Shown in pieces: positions 7,884 to 16,235 of a stretch of DNA of 64,000 nucleotides. How positions within the stretch are numbered: the first letter of the stretch is position 1; every line of letters begins with the position of its first letter. Source of the DNA: Marinobacterium arenosum (GTDB lineage Bacteria; Pseudomonadota; Gammaproteobacteria; Pseudomonadales; Balneatricaceae); contig NZ_JAILYN010000027.1 in assembly GCF_019795155.1 (NCBI RefSeq), positions 1 to 64,000 of the forward strand, in the 5' to 3' direction. The position numbers and the translations under genes are program-made. The notes under the pieces are model-generated. The model ran no database searches. It was given only the letters and a program-made list of their open reading frames with translations, and was not told the origin of the DNA.

Positions 7884-10016
7884 ATGCCGTGCGCCGACTG
7901 GCAATCCCTGGCTGAACTGCGACCGCAACTGCATCCCCATGTCCAGCTTCATCGCCAGCGCAACCGCAACCGGGTCGGCTACATGCTGGAGGACCTGGCC
8001 AGCGGCCAGTGCTACCGGTTGTCCGAGGAGTCCTGGCGCTGTGTCGGTCTGATGGACGGTCGCCACAGCCTGGCGCAGATCGATCAACAGCTGACCGAGC
8101 AGCTCGGCGAGCAAGCCCCCGGCCGGGAAGCGCTGATGCAGCTGATGGAGATGCTGCACTGTGCCGACCTGGTGCAGTGCGGTCTGGCGCTGGACAACAG
8201 CGACCGGATCCAGCGCCGGTATACCCGCCAGGCGCTCTGGCGGCAGTGGTTGCGCAATCCGCTGGCACTGCGGATTCCGCTGATCGATCCGGACCGCTTC
8301 CTGGAACGCTGGCTCTGGCTGGCGCGACCGCTGTTCAGCCGCTGGGGGCTGCTGCTCTGGCTGGCGCTGGTATTGAGCGCCGCATTCCAGGCCTGGCTGA
8401 ACTGGCCGGCACTCAGTGACAACCCGCTCGACCGTATCCTCAGCACCCAGAACCTGCTCTTGCTCTGGCTCTGTTACCCGCTGCTGAAGGCGCTGCACGA
8501 GTTCGGCCACGCCTTCGCCACCAAGGCGTTCGGCGGCGAGGTGCATGAGATGGGGGTGGTGTTCATCCTGCTGGTGCCGCTGCCCTATGTGAACGCCAGC
8601 AGCGCCACCGCCTTCGCCGAGCGCTCGCGGCGGATCTGGGTCAGCGCCGCCGGCATCATGACCGACCTGCTGCTGGCCTCGCTGGCGCTGTTCATCTGGT
8701 TGCAGGTGGAGCCGGGCCGGATCAGCGCCTTGGCCTACTCGGTGGTGTTACTGGGCAGTGTCTCCACGCTGCTGTTCAACGGCAACCCGCTGCTGCGCTT
8801 CGACGGTTACTACCTGTTGTGCGACCTGGTCGGCCTGCCCAACCTGGGCCCCCGTGCCGGCCGCTACCTGGGTTACCTCTACCTGCGTTACCTGGTTGGC
8901 GAGGGCGGTCTGCAGTCTCCGGCCAACGACCGATCCGAGGCGGCCTGGTTTGTCGGTTACGGCATCGCCGCCTGGTGCTACCGGTTATTTATCCTGGCGC
9001 TGATCACCCTGTTCGCCGCCGAATATTCGTTGGTGCTGGGCGCCTTTCTGGCCGCTTGGCTACTGCTGACCATGCTGCTGGCGCCGCTGGCCAAGGGGCT
9101 GCTGTTCCTCTGCCTGAGCCCGCGGCTGCGCGCCCGCCGTCTGCGTGGCCTGAGCCTCAGCCTGGCGTTGCTGGGGCTGGCGGTTGCCGGACTGGCGTTG
9201 GTGCCGGTGCCCCATGCCACCCATACCGAGGCACTGGTCTGGTTGCCGCCGCAGGCCGAACTGCGGGCTGGCGCCGATGGTTTCATCGACCACCAAGCGG
9301 TGGCCGACGGCAACCGGGTGCACGCCGGCCAGGTATTGCTGGTCAGCCAGGACCCGCAACTGCATGCCGAGGAGCAGCTGCTGCTGGCCCGGCTGAAGGA
9401 GCAGCAGGCCCGGCTGACGGCGGTCCAGGCCAGCGATAGGGTGCAGGCCAACCTGGTGCGTGAAACGCTGCGTACCACTGCGGCGGAACTGGCCCGGCTG
9501 CGCGAGCGCCAGGCGGCGCTGACCCTGCACAGTCCCGGCGATGGCATTCTGGTGCTACCCGATGCGGGGCGGCTGGCAGGGCGCTTCCACAACCAGGGTG
9601 CCCTGCTCGGCTATGTGATCAACGACGGCCAGCCGCGGGTGAGGGCGGTGGTCAGCCAGGACCAGATCGGTCAGATCCGGCAACACACCGAGGCGATCGA
9701 GGTGCGACTGGAAACCGATCGGCAGCAACTGCTGCGCGGCCGGATCGTCGCCGAGCAACCCGCCGCCACTCACCTGCTGCCCGGCGCCGCGCTCAATGCG
9801 CTCAGCGGTGGCCGGATCGCGGTCGATCCGGCCGATCCGCAGGGGCGCCAGGCGCTGGAAGGGTTGTTCCTGATCGATGTGGCACTGCCGGTCGACACCC
9901 GGCTGCGCTGGTTCGGCGGCCGTGCCCACGTGCGTTTTTCCCATGGCGAACAGCCGCTACTGGGGCAGTGGTACCGCCGGTTGCGGCAGCTGTTCCTGAA
10001 ACGCCTGGATTATTGA
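7884..10016 (+). CDS. PqqD-like / M50 site-2-protease / HlyD fusion protein
   Basis: This protein has 710 aa. ATG 7884 is chosen over the in-frame ATG 7863 because AGGAG at 7871 is well spaced and the upstream gene stops at 7872. Residues about 20-105 resemble a PqqD fold (YMLEDLASGQCYRLSEES, VGLMDGRHSLAQI, winged-helix end). PqqD-type domains bind substrate peptides in peptide-modification systems. A multi-pass region follows with the M50 zinc motif HEFGH (205-209) and the distal ligand in NPLLRFDGYY (Asp about 307), so the catalytic residues are intact. After more spans comes a biotinyl-lipoyl/HlyD-like part (about 450-640) with its own coiled coil. The fusion suggests a peptide-recognising membrane protease tied to an export adaptor. 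The substrate is probably the DUF4347 protein encoded downstream (inference). Confidence 0.88.
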   Translation: MPCADWQSLAELRPQLHPHVQLHRQRNRNRVGYMLEDLASGQCYRLSEESWRCVGLMDGRHSLAQIDQQLTEQLGEQAPGREALMQLMEMLHCADLVQCGLALDNSDRIQRRYTRQALWRQWLRNPLALRIPLIDPDRFLERWLWLARPLFSRWGLLLWLALVLSAAFQAWLNWPALSDNPLDRILSTQNLLLLWLCYPLLKALHEFGHAFATKAFGGEVHEMGVVFILLVPLPYVNASSATAFAERSRRIWVSAAGIMTDLLLASLALFIWLQVEPGRISALAYSVVLLGSVSTLLFNGNPLLRFDGYYLLCDLVGLPNLGPRAGRYLGYLYLRYLVGEGGLQSPANDRSEAAWFVGYGIAAWCYRLFILALITLFAAEYSLVLGAFLAAWLLLTMLLAPLAKGLLFLCLSPRLRARRLRGLSLSLALLGLAVAGLALVPVPHATHTEALVWLPPQAELRAGADGFIDHQAVADGNRVHAGQVLLVSQDPQLHAEEQLLLARLKEQQARLTAVQASDRVQANLVRETLRTTAAELARLRERQAALTLHSPGDGILVLPDAGRLAGRFHNQGALLGYVINDGQPRVRAVVSQDQIGQIRQHTEAIEVRLETDRQQLLRGRIVAEQPAATHLLPGAALNALSGGRIAVDPADPQGRQALEGLFLIDVALPVDTRLRWFGGRAHVRFSHGEQPLLGQWYRRLRQLFLKRLDY

Positions 10017-10058
10017 ACGAGCCGGCCGTTGCCGGCTGCGAGGATGGGGAGCGAGACC

Positions 10059-10925
10059 ATGTATAAACAGACACAGATGAGTTTGGCGGTGGCGCTGCTG
10101 GGTGCCGCTGCACTGGCGCAGGCCGCTGAATCGGTGGAACAGCAGATGGCACCGTTCGACTGCTTTATCGAGCCCAATATGGTGGTCGATGTCAGCAGCC
10201 CGGATGAGGGAATCATCAAGCAGCTGGATGTCGGCAAGAGCGACAGCGTACAGCCGGGCCAGGTGCTGTTCACGCTGGATTCGGCGCTGGAATCGGCCAC
10301 CCTGAAGCTGGCCGAGGCTCGGGCCCGGATGAGCGACGAGATCCGTGCCCGGAAAACCTCGCTGGCGCACAGCCAGCGCAAGATGGAACGGATTGGTCAG
10401 CTCTACAACCGTCAGGCGGTGCCGCTACACCAGAAGGACGAGGTGGAAACCGAGGTGGCACTGGCCCGCTTGCAGTTGCAGCAGGCCCGTGAGAACCGCC
10501 AGTTGGCCAAGCTGGATGCCGAGCGGGCCAGGACCTTGCTGGAGCGGCGTCAGGTGGCCAGCCCGATCAGCGGCGTGGTGGTCCAGCGGTTCAAGTTCCC
10601 CGGCGAATACGTCGAGGGTGAACCGGTGATGCGGCTGGCCCAGCTGGACCCGTTGCGGGTCGAGGTGATTGTGCCGGTGCGGCTGTTTGGTCGCATCCAA
10701 CCCGGTATGAAAGCCCGGGTGTTGCCGGAGATCAACCCGGCGCAGCAAACTTACCAGGCTCAGGTGATTGTAGTGGACCCGGTGGCAGACGTTTCCAGCG
10801 GAACCTTCGGCGTGCGGTTGGAATTGCCCAACCCCGAGCTCAAATTACCCAGCGGTCTGAAGTGCAATGTACAGTTCGCAATGCCAGACCAGCCGGGCGA
10901 TTCAGGCACGGTGTCAAGTTTATGA
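10059..10925 (+). CDS. Periplasmic HlyD-family (RND-type) adaptor
   Basis: This protein has 288 aa from ATG 10059, where the sequence becomes a normal signal peptide (MYKQ...AVALLGAAALAQAAES); longer in-frame readings lack one. It lacks a membrane anchor after cleavage. The domains are a lipoyl half (VDVSSPDEGIIKQLDVGKSD), a helical hairpin (about 90-165), the return half (RRQVASPISGVVVQRFKFPG), and a beta-barrel. It is shorter than typical RND adaptors (about 360-400 aa), with no C-terminal membrane-proximal domain. It sits 42 bp behind the M50 gene and is the third adaptor-like protein in the cluster. No RND pump or outer-membrane factor is encoded here. Confidence 0.88.
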   Translation: MYKQTQMSLAVALLGAAALAQAAESVEQQMAPFDCFIEPNMVVDVSSPDEGIIKQLDVGKSDSVQPGQVLFTLDSALESATLKLAEARARMSDEIRARKTSLAHSQRKMERIGQLYNRQAVPLHQKDEVETEVALARLQLQQARENRQLAKLDAERARTLLERRQVASPISGVVVQRFKFPGEYVEGEPVMRLAQLDPLRVEVIVPVRLFGRIQPGMKARVLPEINPAQQTYQAQVIVVDPVADVSSGTFGVRLELPNPELKLPSGLKCNVQFAMPDQPGDSGTVSSL

Positions 10926-11059
10926 AACAGTCTTGTAAACCCCCTTTGCAACAAAGTACCAGAACCTGAACAAACCAGTACTAAAGCGCAATTCACATCC
11001 CATCTACGCTGAATACCAGTACCAACGCAAGGTAGAAGTCTAGGTACAGCGGCGCCTGA

Positions 11060-11088
11060 GATACGCGTCATAGGCAGTTACGCGTATC
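11060..11088. promoter_or_regulatory. Perfect 9-bp inverted repeat upstream of the DUF4347 gene
   Basis: GATACGCGT (11060-11068) and ACGCGTATC (11080-11088) face each other across 11 bases, in the 287 bp gap before the DUF4347 gene. This could be an operator or a leader hairpin. A smaller hairpin, CAGGG-AATAA-CCCTG (about 11174-11188), lies just before the ribosome site. The rest of the gap shows nothing clear. Confidence 0.5.
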
Positions 11089-11212
11089 GACGGGCATCTC
11101 TGCTGAAGGGAGCGGTCTCGGCGGACATCCGAACGTAAATCGTTAGTCCCGATGAAACGTTGTACATACCAGTCAGGGAATAACCCTGGGCCTTCGCGCC
11201 TGAGGAGTTTGT

Positions 11213-13555
11213 ATGAGTGGTTTCAAACGTGAAGGGGGCCAGCCCCTGCGCAAGGGATTGTTGTTCGAAGCGATGGAACCGCGCTTACTGTTTTCAGCCA
11301 GTCTGGATGCTGTGCTTATCGACAGCACCCTGGCCGACGACCAACTACTGGCCCAGGCGGCCGATAGCGCCGATTGGGTACACATCTACGATGGCGACCA
11401 GACCTCCGCCTCGACGTTGCTGTCCCAGGTGATCGCCTGGACGGAGACCAACAATCAGCCGCTGTCATCGCTGTCGATCCTGTCGCATGGGGCGGACGGC
11501 CAGTTCCAGCTGGGCAGCGACACCATCTCCAATACCACTCTTGATGACAGTGCCGCCCTCTGGCAGCAACTGGGCAGCCTGTTGGCCGACGACGGCCAGC
11601 TCCATCTGTACGGTTGCAGCGCCGGGGCTGACGACGCCGGCAGCGAACTGATCGACAGCCTGGCCGACCTGACCGGGGCTGATGTCTACGCCTCCGACGA
11701 TACCACCGGGGCCGGCGGCGACTGGCAGCTGGAAACGGCCTCGACCGGCGCCGGTCCGGTCACAACCGATGAGTCCGGTGTGCTCAATAAGTCGTTGCTG
11801 CAGCGGTATGAAGGCACCTTGGGCAACGGCAACGGCAACGGCGGTGAAACCGGCCAGGGCAACGGAAACGGCGGCAATGGCAACAGCGGCGAGACCGGCC
11901 AGGGCAACGGCGGTAACGGCAACGGCGGCGAGACCGGCCAGGGCAACGGCAACGGCGGTAACGGCAACGGCGGCGAAACCGGCCAGGGCAACGGAAACGG
12001 CGGCAATGGTAACAGCGGCGAGACCGGCCAGGGCAACGGAAACGGTGGTAACGGTAACGGCGGCGAGACCGGCCAGGGCAATGGTGTTGATAATGGCAAC
12101 GGCGGCGAGACCGGCCAGGGCAACGGTAACGGCGGCAACGGCAACGGTGGCGGTAACGGCAACGGCGGCGAAACCGGCCAAGGCAACGGTAATGGCGGTA
12201 ACGGCAACGGCGGCGAAACCGGCCAGGGCAACGGTAACGGCGGCAACGGCAACGGTAACGGTAACGGTAACGGTAACGGTAACGGTAACGGCGGCGAGAA
12301 CGGCCAGGGCAATGGTAACGGCGGCAACGGCGGCGAGAACGGTAATGGCAACGGGGTAATCAATCATCCGCCGCAGGTCTGGGGTTCGTTCGACGACGGC
12401 GAGCTGTTCTTCATCGCCCCGCATCCTTCCGACAAGCACGACGTCAGCGGTTACCTGATCGGCGAGATCAGTGGGGGCACGCTGTACCTGGCCGATGGCA
12501 CGCCGCTGCATAGCGGCGATTACATCAGCCTGGTGCAGGCCCAGGCCGGGCTCTATTTCATCTCCGATACGGGCAGTGGCGAGTCTGCCGGCATCGAGTT
12601 GAGCAGCGCCACCGACGATGGGCAGGCGCTGCCGCCGGAGCCGGAATTCAATATCAACGATGAGACCGTGGTCGATTCCGACCAGCCGCCGTTCGTGCAG
12701 GACGATGAAGGCGGGCAACAGGATGAAAGCGGCCAGCAGGATGGCGGTGATCAGGAGAATCCACAGGTTGTAGATGTAGAGGGTAATTCGGGGTTGGCAG
12801 GCGGCACGGACGCTCCCCAACTGCCGAATAACGGTGAGCCGAGTGGTCTGTTCGACAGTGATGAGCCGTCCGATGAACCGACGCTGGTCGATAGCGGACA
12901 GTCTGCGGCAGGTGAAGGGGAGCCGGACGATCCGTTCGATTCGAGCGCGGGCAGTTCCACTGAGGGCGACGACCAGAGCGAACCTTTGAGCGACAGCGAT
13001 ATCGCCGCACTGCTGGCGCCGGTCGATGCGCCGGCGGCTGCAGGGGAGGGCTATATCGTCGAGCTGGCTGTCGGGTCAGGCGCAATGACCGCTGAGTCGG
13101 TGCCGGCTCAGCCGGATCATGACCAGGTTGCGCTGCAGCGGGTCGATCCGGTGCTGGTCCAGGGGGCGATGATCGGCAGCGTCGAGCAGTTGCTGCCGGA
13201 TGAACAACTGCTGCTGCTCGATCAGCTGTTGATGTTCGAGGGCGGCTCGCTGCAGTGGTTGCAGGATGCCTTTGGCGACCAGGGGGAACTGCTGGAAGCC
13301 AGCTCCAAAGGGGTGGCGATGACGGCATTTGTCGGCACCCTGTCATGGGTGTTGCGAACCAGCTCGTTGCTGTCCAGCGCAATCACGGTGTTGCCGGTAT
13401 GGCGGGGGTTCGATCCGCTGGTACTGCTGAACACCGGTGGGATTGGCGCCACGGTAGCCTCAACGCCGGCAACGGTCGCGACGGATGGTGTGGAAGCGTT
13501 GTTTGAACATGGTGGGTCCGCTGTTCAGGGCCGGAATCTGCAGGGAGAGGTGTGA
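11213..13555 (+). CDS. DUF4347 surface-type protein with N-terminal EPRLLFSA motif and Gly/Asn repeat
   Basis: This protein has 780 aa, with AGGAG 6 bases before the ATG. There is no classical signal peptide. Residues about 20-28 carry MEPRLLFSA, an LEPR-XLL-type motif found at the start of large repetitive surface proteins. Residues about 35-200 form a DUF4347 domain (LSILSHGADGQFQLG, LHLYGCSAGADDAG). About 204-383 are an almost pure GNGNGGETGQ repeat. About 385-470 hold one module of a cadherin/Big-like repeat (GGTLYLADGTPLHSGD). An acidic linker follows (470-620). The last 110 residues contain a hydrophobic patch with WVLRTSSLLSS and VWRGFDPL, which I believe recurs at the ends of such proteins. 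At 780 aa it is short for its class. It may be the cargo of the upstream adaptors. The stop overlaps the GGDEF-EAL start. Confidence 0.85.
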   Translation: MSGFKREGGQPLRKGLLFEAMEPRLLFSASLDAVLIDSTLADDQLLAQAADSADWVHIYDGDQTSASTLLSQVIAWTETNNQPLSSLSILSHGADGQFQLGSDTISNTTLDDSAALWQQLGSLLADDGQLHLYGCSAGADDAGSELIDSLADLTGADVYASDDTTGAGGDWQLETASTGAGPVTTDESGVLNKSLLQRYEGTLGNGNGNGGETGQGNGNGGNGNSGETGQGNGGNGNGGETGQGNGNGGNGNGGETGQGNGNGGNGNSGETGQGNGNGGNGNGGETGQGNGVDNGNGGETGQGNGNGGNGNGGGNGNGGETGQGNGNGGNGNGGETGQGNGNGGNGNGNGNGNGNGNGNGGENGQGNGNGGNGGENGNGNGVINHPPQVWGSFDDGELFFIAPHPSDKHDVSGYLIGEISGGTLYLADGTPLHSGDYISLVQAQAGLYFISDTGSGESAGIELSSATDDGQALPPEPEFNINDETVVDSDQPPFVQDDEGGQQDESGQQDGGDQENPQVVDVEGNSGLAGGTDAPQLPNNGEPSGLFDSDEPSDEPTLVDSGQSAAGEGEPDDPFDSSAGSSTEGDDQSEPLSDSDIAALLAPVDAPAAAGEGYIVELAVGSGAMTAESVPAQPDHDQVALQRVDPVLVQGAMIGSVEQLLPDEQLLLLDQLLMFEGGSLQWLQDAFGDQGELLEASSKGVAMTAFVGTLSWVLRTSSLLSSAITVLPVWRGFDPLVLLNTGGIGATVASTPATVATDGVEALFEHGGSAVQGRNLQGEV
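11823..12360 (+). repeat. In-frame Gly/Asn-rich coding repeat
   Basis: About 540 bp are built from units encoding GNGGETGQGNGNG in imperfect 30-45 bp periods. They end with a run of GGTAAC/GGCAAC hexamers (about 12240-12290). The repeat stays in frame. Such repeats change length by slippage or recombination, so the stalk length may vary between strains. Confidence 0.9.
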
Positions 13556-15840
13556 TGATCAAGTTATCGCCGGCAGTACGCATCAGCCTGGGGCTGGTCA
13601 GTCTGACATTGGGCATCCTGTTGATGGCCGACCTGGCCGGATTGACGCCGAAACAGGATACCGACCAGTTAGAGGGGCGGCGTCATATCAGCGAGGCGCT
13701 GGCGGTGCAGCTGTCCGTGGCGGCGCGCAGCAACGATAACGCGTTGCTGCGTGATACGCTGCGGGCGGTGGTGCATCACAACGACGCGATTCTCAGCGGT
13801 GCGATACGTCGGCGCGACGGCGCGGTGCTGGTGGAGCAGGGCGAGCATCAGCGTAACTGGGTACGGCAGGCGGAATCGCTGGTGTCGCTGAACCAACTGA
13901 CGGTGCCGCTGAGCCGCAACGGTCAGCCGTTCGGCACGCTGGAACTGCGTTTCCGGCCACTGAACACGGTGGAGCAGGCCAATGTGCTGGTCGGCCTGTC
14001 GTTCGGCTGGATTCTGTTTATAGCGGCGGCCTGTGCCCTGGGCTACTGGGTTCTGATTAAGCGCTGCCTGAGTTTCCTGGATGCATCCTCGGTGATTCCG
14101 GGGCGGGTGCGTACCGCACTGGATACCCTGATGGAAGGGGTGCTGATCCTCGACAAGAAGAACCGTATCGTAATGGCCAACGCCGCCTTCGCCGAGAAGG
14201 TCCGCCAACCGATTTCCCAGTTGATCGGCCGCAAGGCCTCGGAGCTGGGTTGGGTGGCGCCGCACAGCAACCAGCCGGTGACCGAACTGCCGTGGAACTC
14301 GATTCAGGGCGGCGGCTGCGCCCGTGAAGGGGTGCAGTTGGGGCTGCGGCCGGCGGGTCAACGGGAGCGGGTGTTCCGGGTCAGCGGTGCGCCAATTCTT
14401 GACGACCAGGGGGTGGAACGCGGCGTACTGGCCAGTTTCGACGACGTGACCGAACTGGAGGATCGCAACACCCGGATGCAGAAGATGCTGACCGAGCTGG
14501 AGTCCTCCAAGGAGCAGGTCACCCAGCAGAACCGGCAGCTGCACCAGTTGGCGACCCGCGATCCGTTGACCGACTGCTTCAACCGGCGTTCGCTGTTCGA
14601 CTGTTTCAACGCCGAGTTCGAGCGTGCCCGTACCCATAACCGCCCGCTCAGCTGTCTGATGCTCGATATCGACCACTTCAAGAACATCAATGACAGCTAT
14701 GGTCACAGCGTTGGCGACGAGGTGATAAAAATGGTGGCTTCGATCCTGCACCATTCGGTACGTGAGAACGATGTGGTTGGCCGCTATGGCGGCGAGGAGT
14801 TCTGCGTGCTGCTGCCGGGCATGGATATACGCCAGGCGCTGCAGGTGGCCGAACGCTGCCGCGAAAGTATCCAGCACCAGGAGGTGCTGGAGGTGAAGGC
14901 GACTGCCAGCTTCGGCGTGTCGTCGCTGTCTGCCGGGCCGGAAAATCCCGAACAGATGGTCGACTGGGCAGATAAAGCGCTCTATGTCTCGAAAGAGAGC
15001 GGCCGTAACCGGGTGACCGCCTGGGATCAGAAAGCCTGCTCACAGATGTCGCCGCTGCATGCCGAGGCGGAGCTGCGCAAGGCTCAGTTGGCCGAGTTGC
15101 AGCAGGCGCTGGAGCGTAATGAGTTTCTGCTCTACTACCAGCCGCAGTTTGACTCCCTCGGCCATGTGATCGGTGCCGAAGCTTTGCTGCGCTGGTACAA
15201 GGGGGGCAAGGAGATCGTCTCGCCGGCCAGCTTTATCTCGCTGGTGGAGGAATCCGGCCTGATCGTGCCGCTGGGCGAGTGGGTGTTGCGCGAGGCCTGC
15301 ACCCAGTTGTGCCAGATGGTGGACAACAACAGCTGCCCCAACTTCCGCAGCCTGTCAGTCAACGTCAGTCCACGTCAGTTCAAACATCCCGACTTCGTCT
15401 CCCAGGTGCACCGGATCATCCAGCAGACCAATATCGACCCCGGAATGTTGAAACTGGAGCTGACCGAAAGCCTGCTGATCGACGATATCAACGACACCAT
15501 CGAGAAGATGCAGCGGCTGAAGGATGTCCATATCCGCTTCTCGATCGACGACTTCGGCACCGGCTACTCGTCGCTGCTCTACCTGCGCCATCTGCCGTTG
15601 AACCAGCTGAAGATCGACCAGTCGTTCGTCAGGGATCTGCTGACCGACCGGCACGACGCGGCGATCGTCAACACCATCATCGCGATGGCCGCTTCGCTGG
15701 AACTGGATATCATCGCCGAAGGGGTGGAGAACCGCGCCGAGGTGGACGCTTTGCAGAAGATGGGCTGTTACACCTTCCAGGGACACTATTTCAGCCGGCC
15801 GCTGCCGCTGCAGCAGTTCGTGGAGATGCTGCATCGGTAA
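13555..15840 (+). CDS. Membrane GGDEF-EAL c-di-GMP protein
   Basis: This protein has 761 aa. ATG 13555 overlaps the TGA of the DUF4347 gene (TGATG) and has GGGAGAGG before it, so translation is coupled; a GTG at 13552 is the alternative. Membrane spans at about residues 8-28 and 147-168 enclose a small periplasmic sensor. A PAS-like domain (about 190-300) and coiled coil precede GGDEF, with intact GGEEF and an upstream RxxD inhibitory site (REND). The EAL domain is also intact (EALLRW, ELTES, DDFGTGYSSL, EGVE). Both cyclase and phosphodiesterase activity are possible. Coupling to a surface-protein gene suggests it controls display or release of that protein through c-di-GMP (inference). Confidence 0.93.
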   Translation: MIKLSPAVRISLGLVSLTLGILLMADLAGLTPKQDTDQLEGRRHISEALAVQLSVAARSNDNALLRDTLRAVVHHNDAILSGAIRRRDGAVLVEQGEHQRNWVRQAESLVSLNQLTVPLSRNGQPFGTLELRFRPLNTVEQANVLVGLSFGWILFIAAACALGYWVLIKRCLSFLDASSVIPGRVRTALDTLMEGVLILDKKNRIVMANAAFAEKVRQPISQLIGRKASELGWVAPHSNQPVTELPWNSIQGGGCAREGVQLGLRPAGQRERVFRVSGAPILDDQGVERGVLASFDDVTELEDRNTRMQKMLTELESSKEQVTQQNRQLHQLATRDPLTDCFNRRSLFDCFNAEFERARTHNRPLSCLMLDIDHFKNINDSYGHSVGDEVIKMVASILHHSVRENDVVGRYGGEEFCVLLPGMDIRQALQVAERCRESIQHQEVLEVKATASFGVSSLSAGPENPEQMVDWADKALYVSKESGRNRVTAWDQKACSQMSPLHAEAELRKAQLAELQQALERNEFLLYYQPQFDSLGHVIGAEALLRWYKGGKEIVSPASFISLVEESGLIVPLGEWVLREACTQLCQMVDNNSCPNFRSLSVNVSPRQFKHPDFVSQVHRIIQQTNIDPGMLKLELTESLLIDDINDTIEKMQRLKDVHIRFSIDDFGTGYSSLLYLRHLPLNQLKIDQSFVRDLLTDRHDAAIVNTIIAMAASLELDIIAEGVENRAEVDALQKMGCYTFQGHYFSRPLPLQQFVEMLHR

Positions 15841-16235
15841 CTGAAACAAGCGATCGACTAACGTCCAGCCCGTGGCCGTGGCAGCCTGCAGTACTGTCAC
15901 GGCTTTTTTTATGTTTTTTGTGGATTAGAGGGAAGCATCTACATCAGGTGAACAAGTGCCGCGTGGGCTCTTTCCACTTGCCATCACCGGGCCTGGCAAT
16001 GCTTCTGAATTTAACTGGTGTGAAGTTTTCCCGCTAAAGCACGATAAATTTCTTTTATGTCTTTTCCACTGTCTTAGATTCAACCGTCACTACGCGGGGC
16101 GGGCGTCGCTCAGTTCTATAAGAATTACTTTATGTATGGGTAATTTTTTGTAACTATTTCAAAAACAGCGGATAGGCCGATATTGTCGTACCATTACCGG
16201 TCATACCCTCATGGATTCAGAGACCAGGACCCCGT
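15841..16235. other. Intergenic region between two c-di-GMP genes
   Basis: Apart from the terminator at its left end, these 395 bases hold no recognisable gene. TTTTCCCGCTAAAGCACGAT (16025-16044) is a diverged copy of a short motif found at 31075-31098, 61059-61083 and 61448-61471. The part from about 16040 to 16200 is AT-rich and probably carries the promoter of the next gene. Confidence 0.55.
15875..15910 (+). terminator. Rho-independent terminator after the GGDEF-EAL gene
   Basis: The stem GCCGTGGCAG/CTGTCACGGC with one mismatch is followed by seven T residues, 34 bp after the stop. It ends the 6.1-15.8 kb operon. Confidence 0.85.

Noticed and set aside
11465-12820. Long minus-strand frames opposite the Gly/Asn repeat, giving Val/Ala or Pro/Leu repeats
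   Set aside because: They are complements of the coding repeat. The plus-strand frame has DUF4347, a good ribosome site and coupling to the next gene.
16150-16190. Sigma-28-like GCCGATAT before the CBS-GGDEF-EAL gene
   Set aside because: No TAAA-type -35 element is found at 15 bp upstream.
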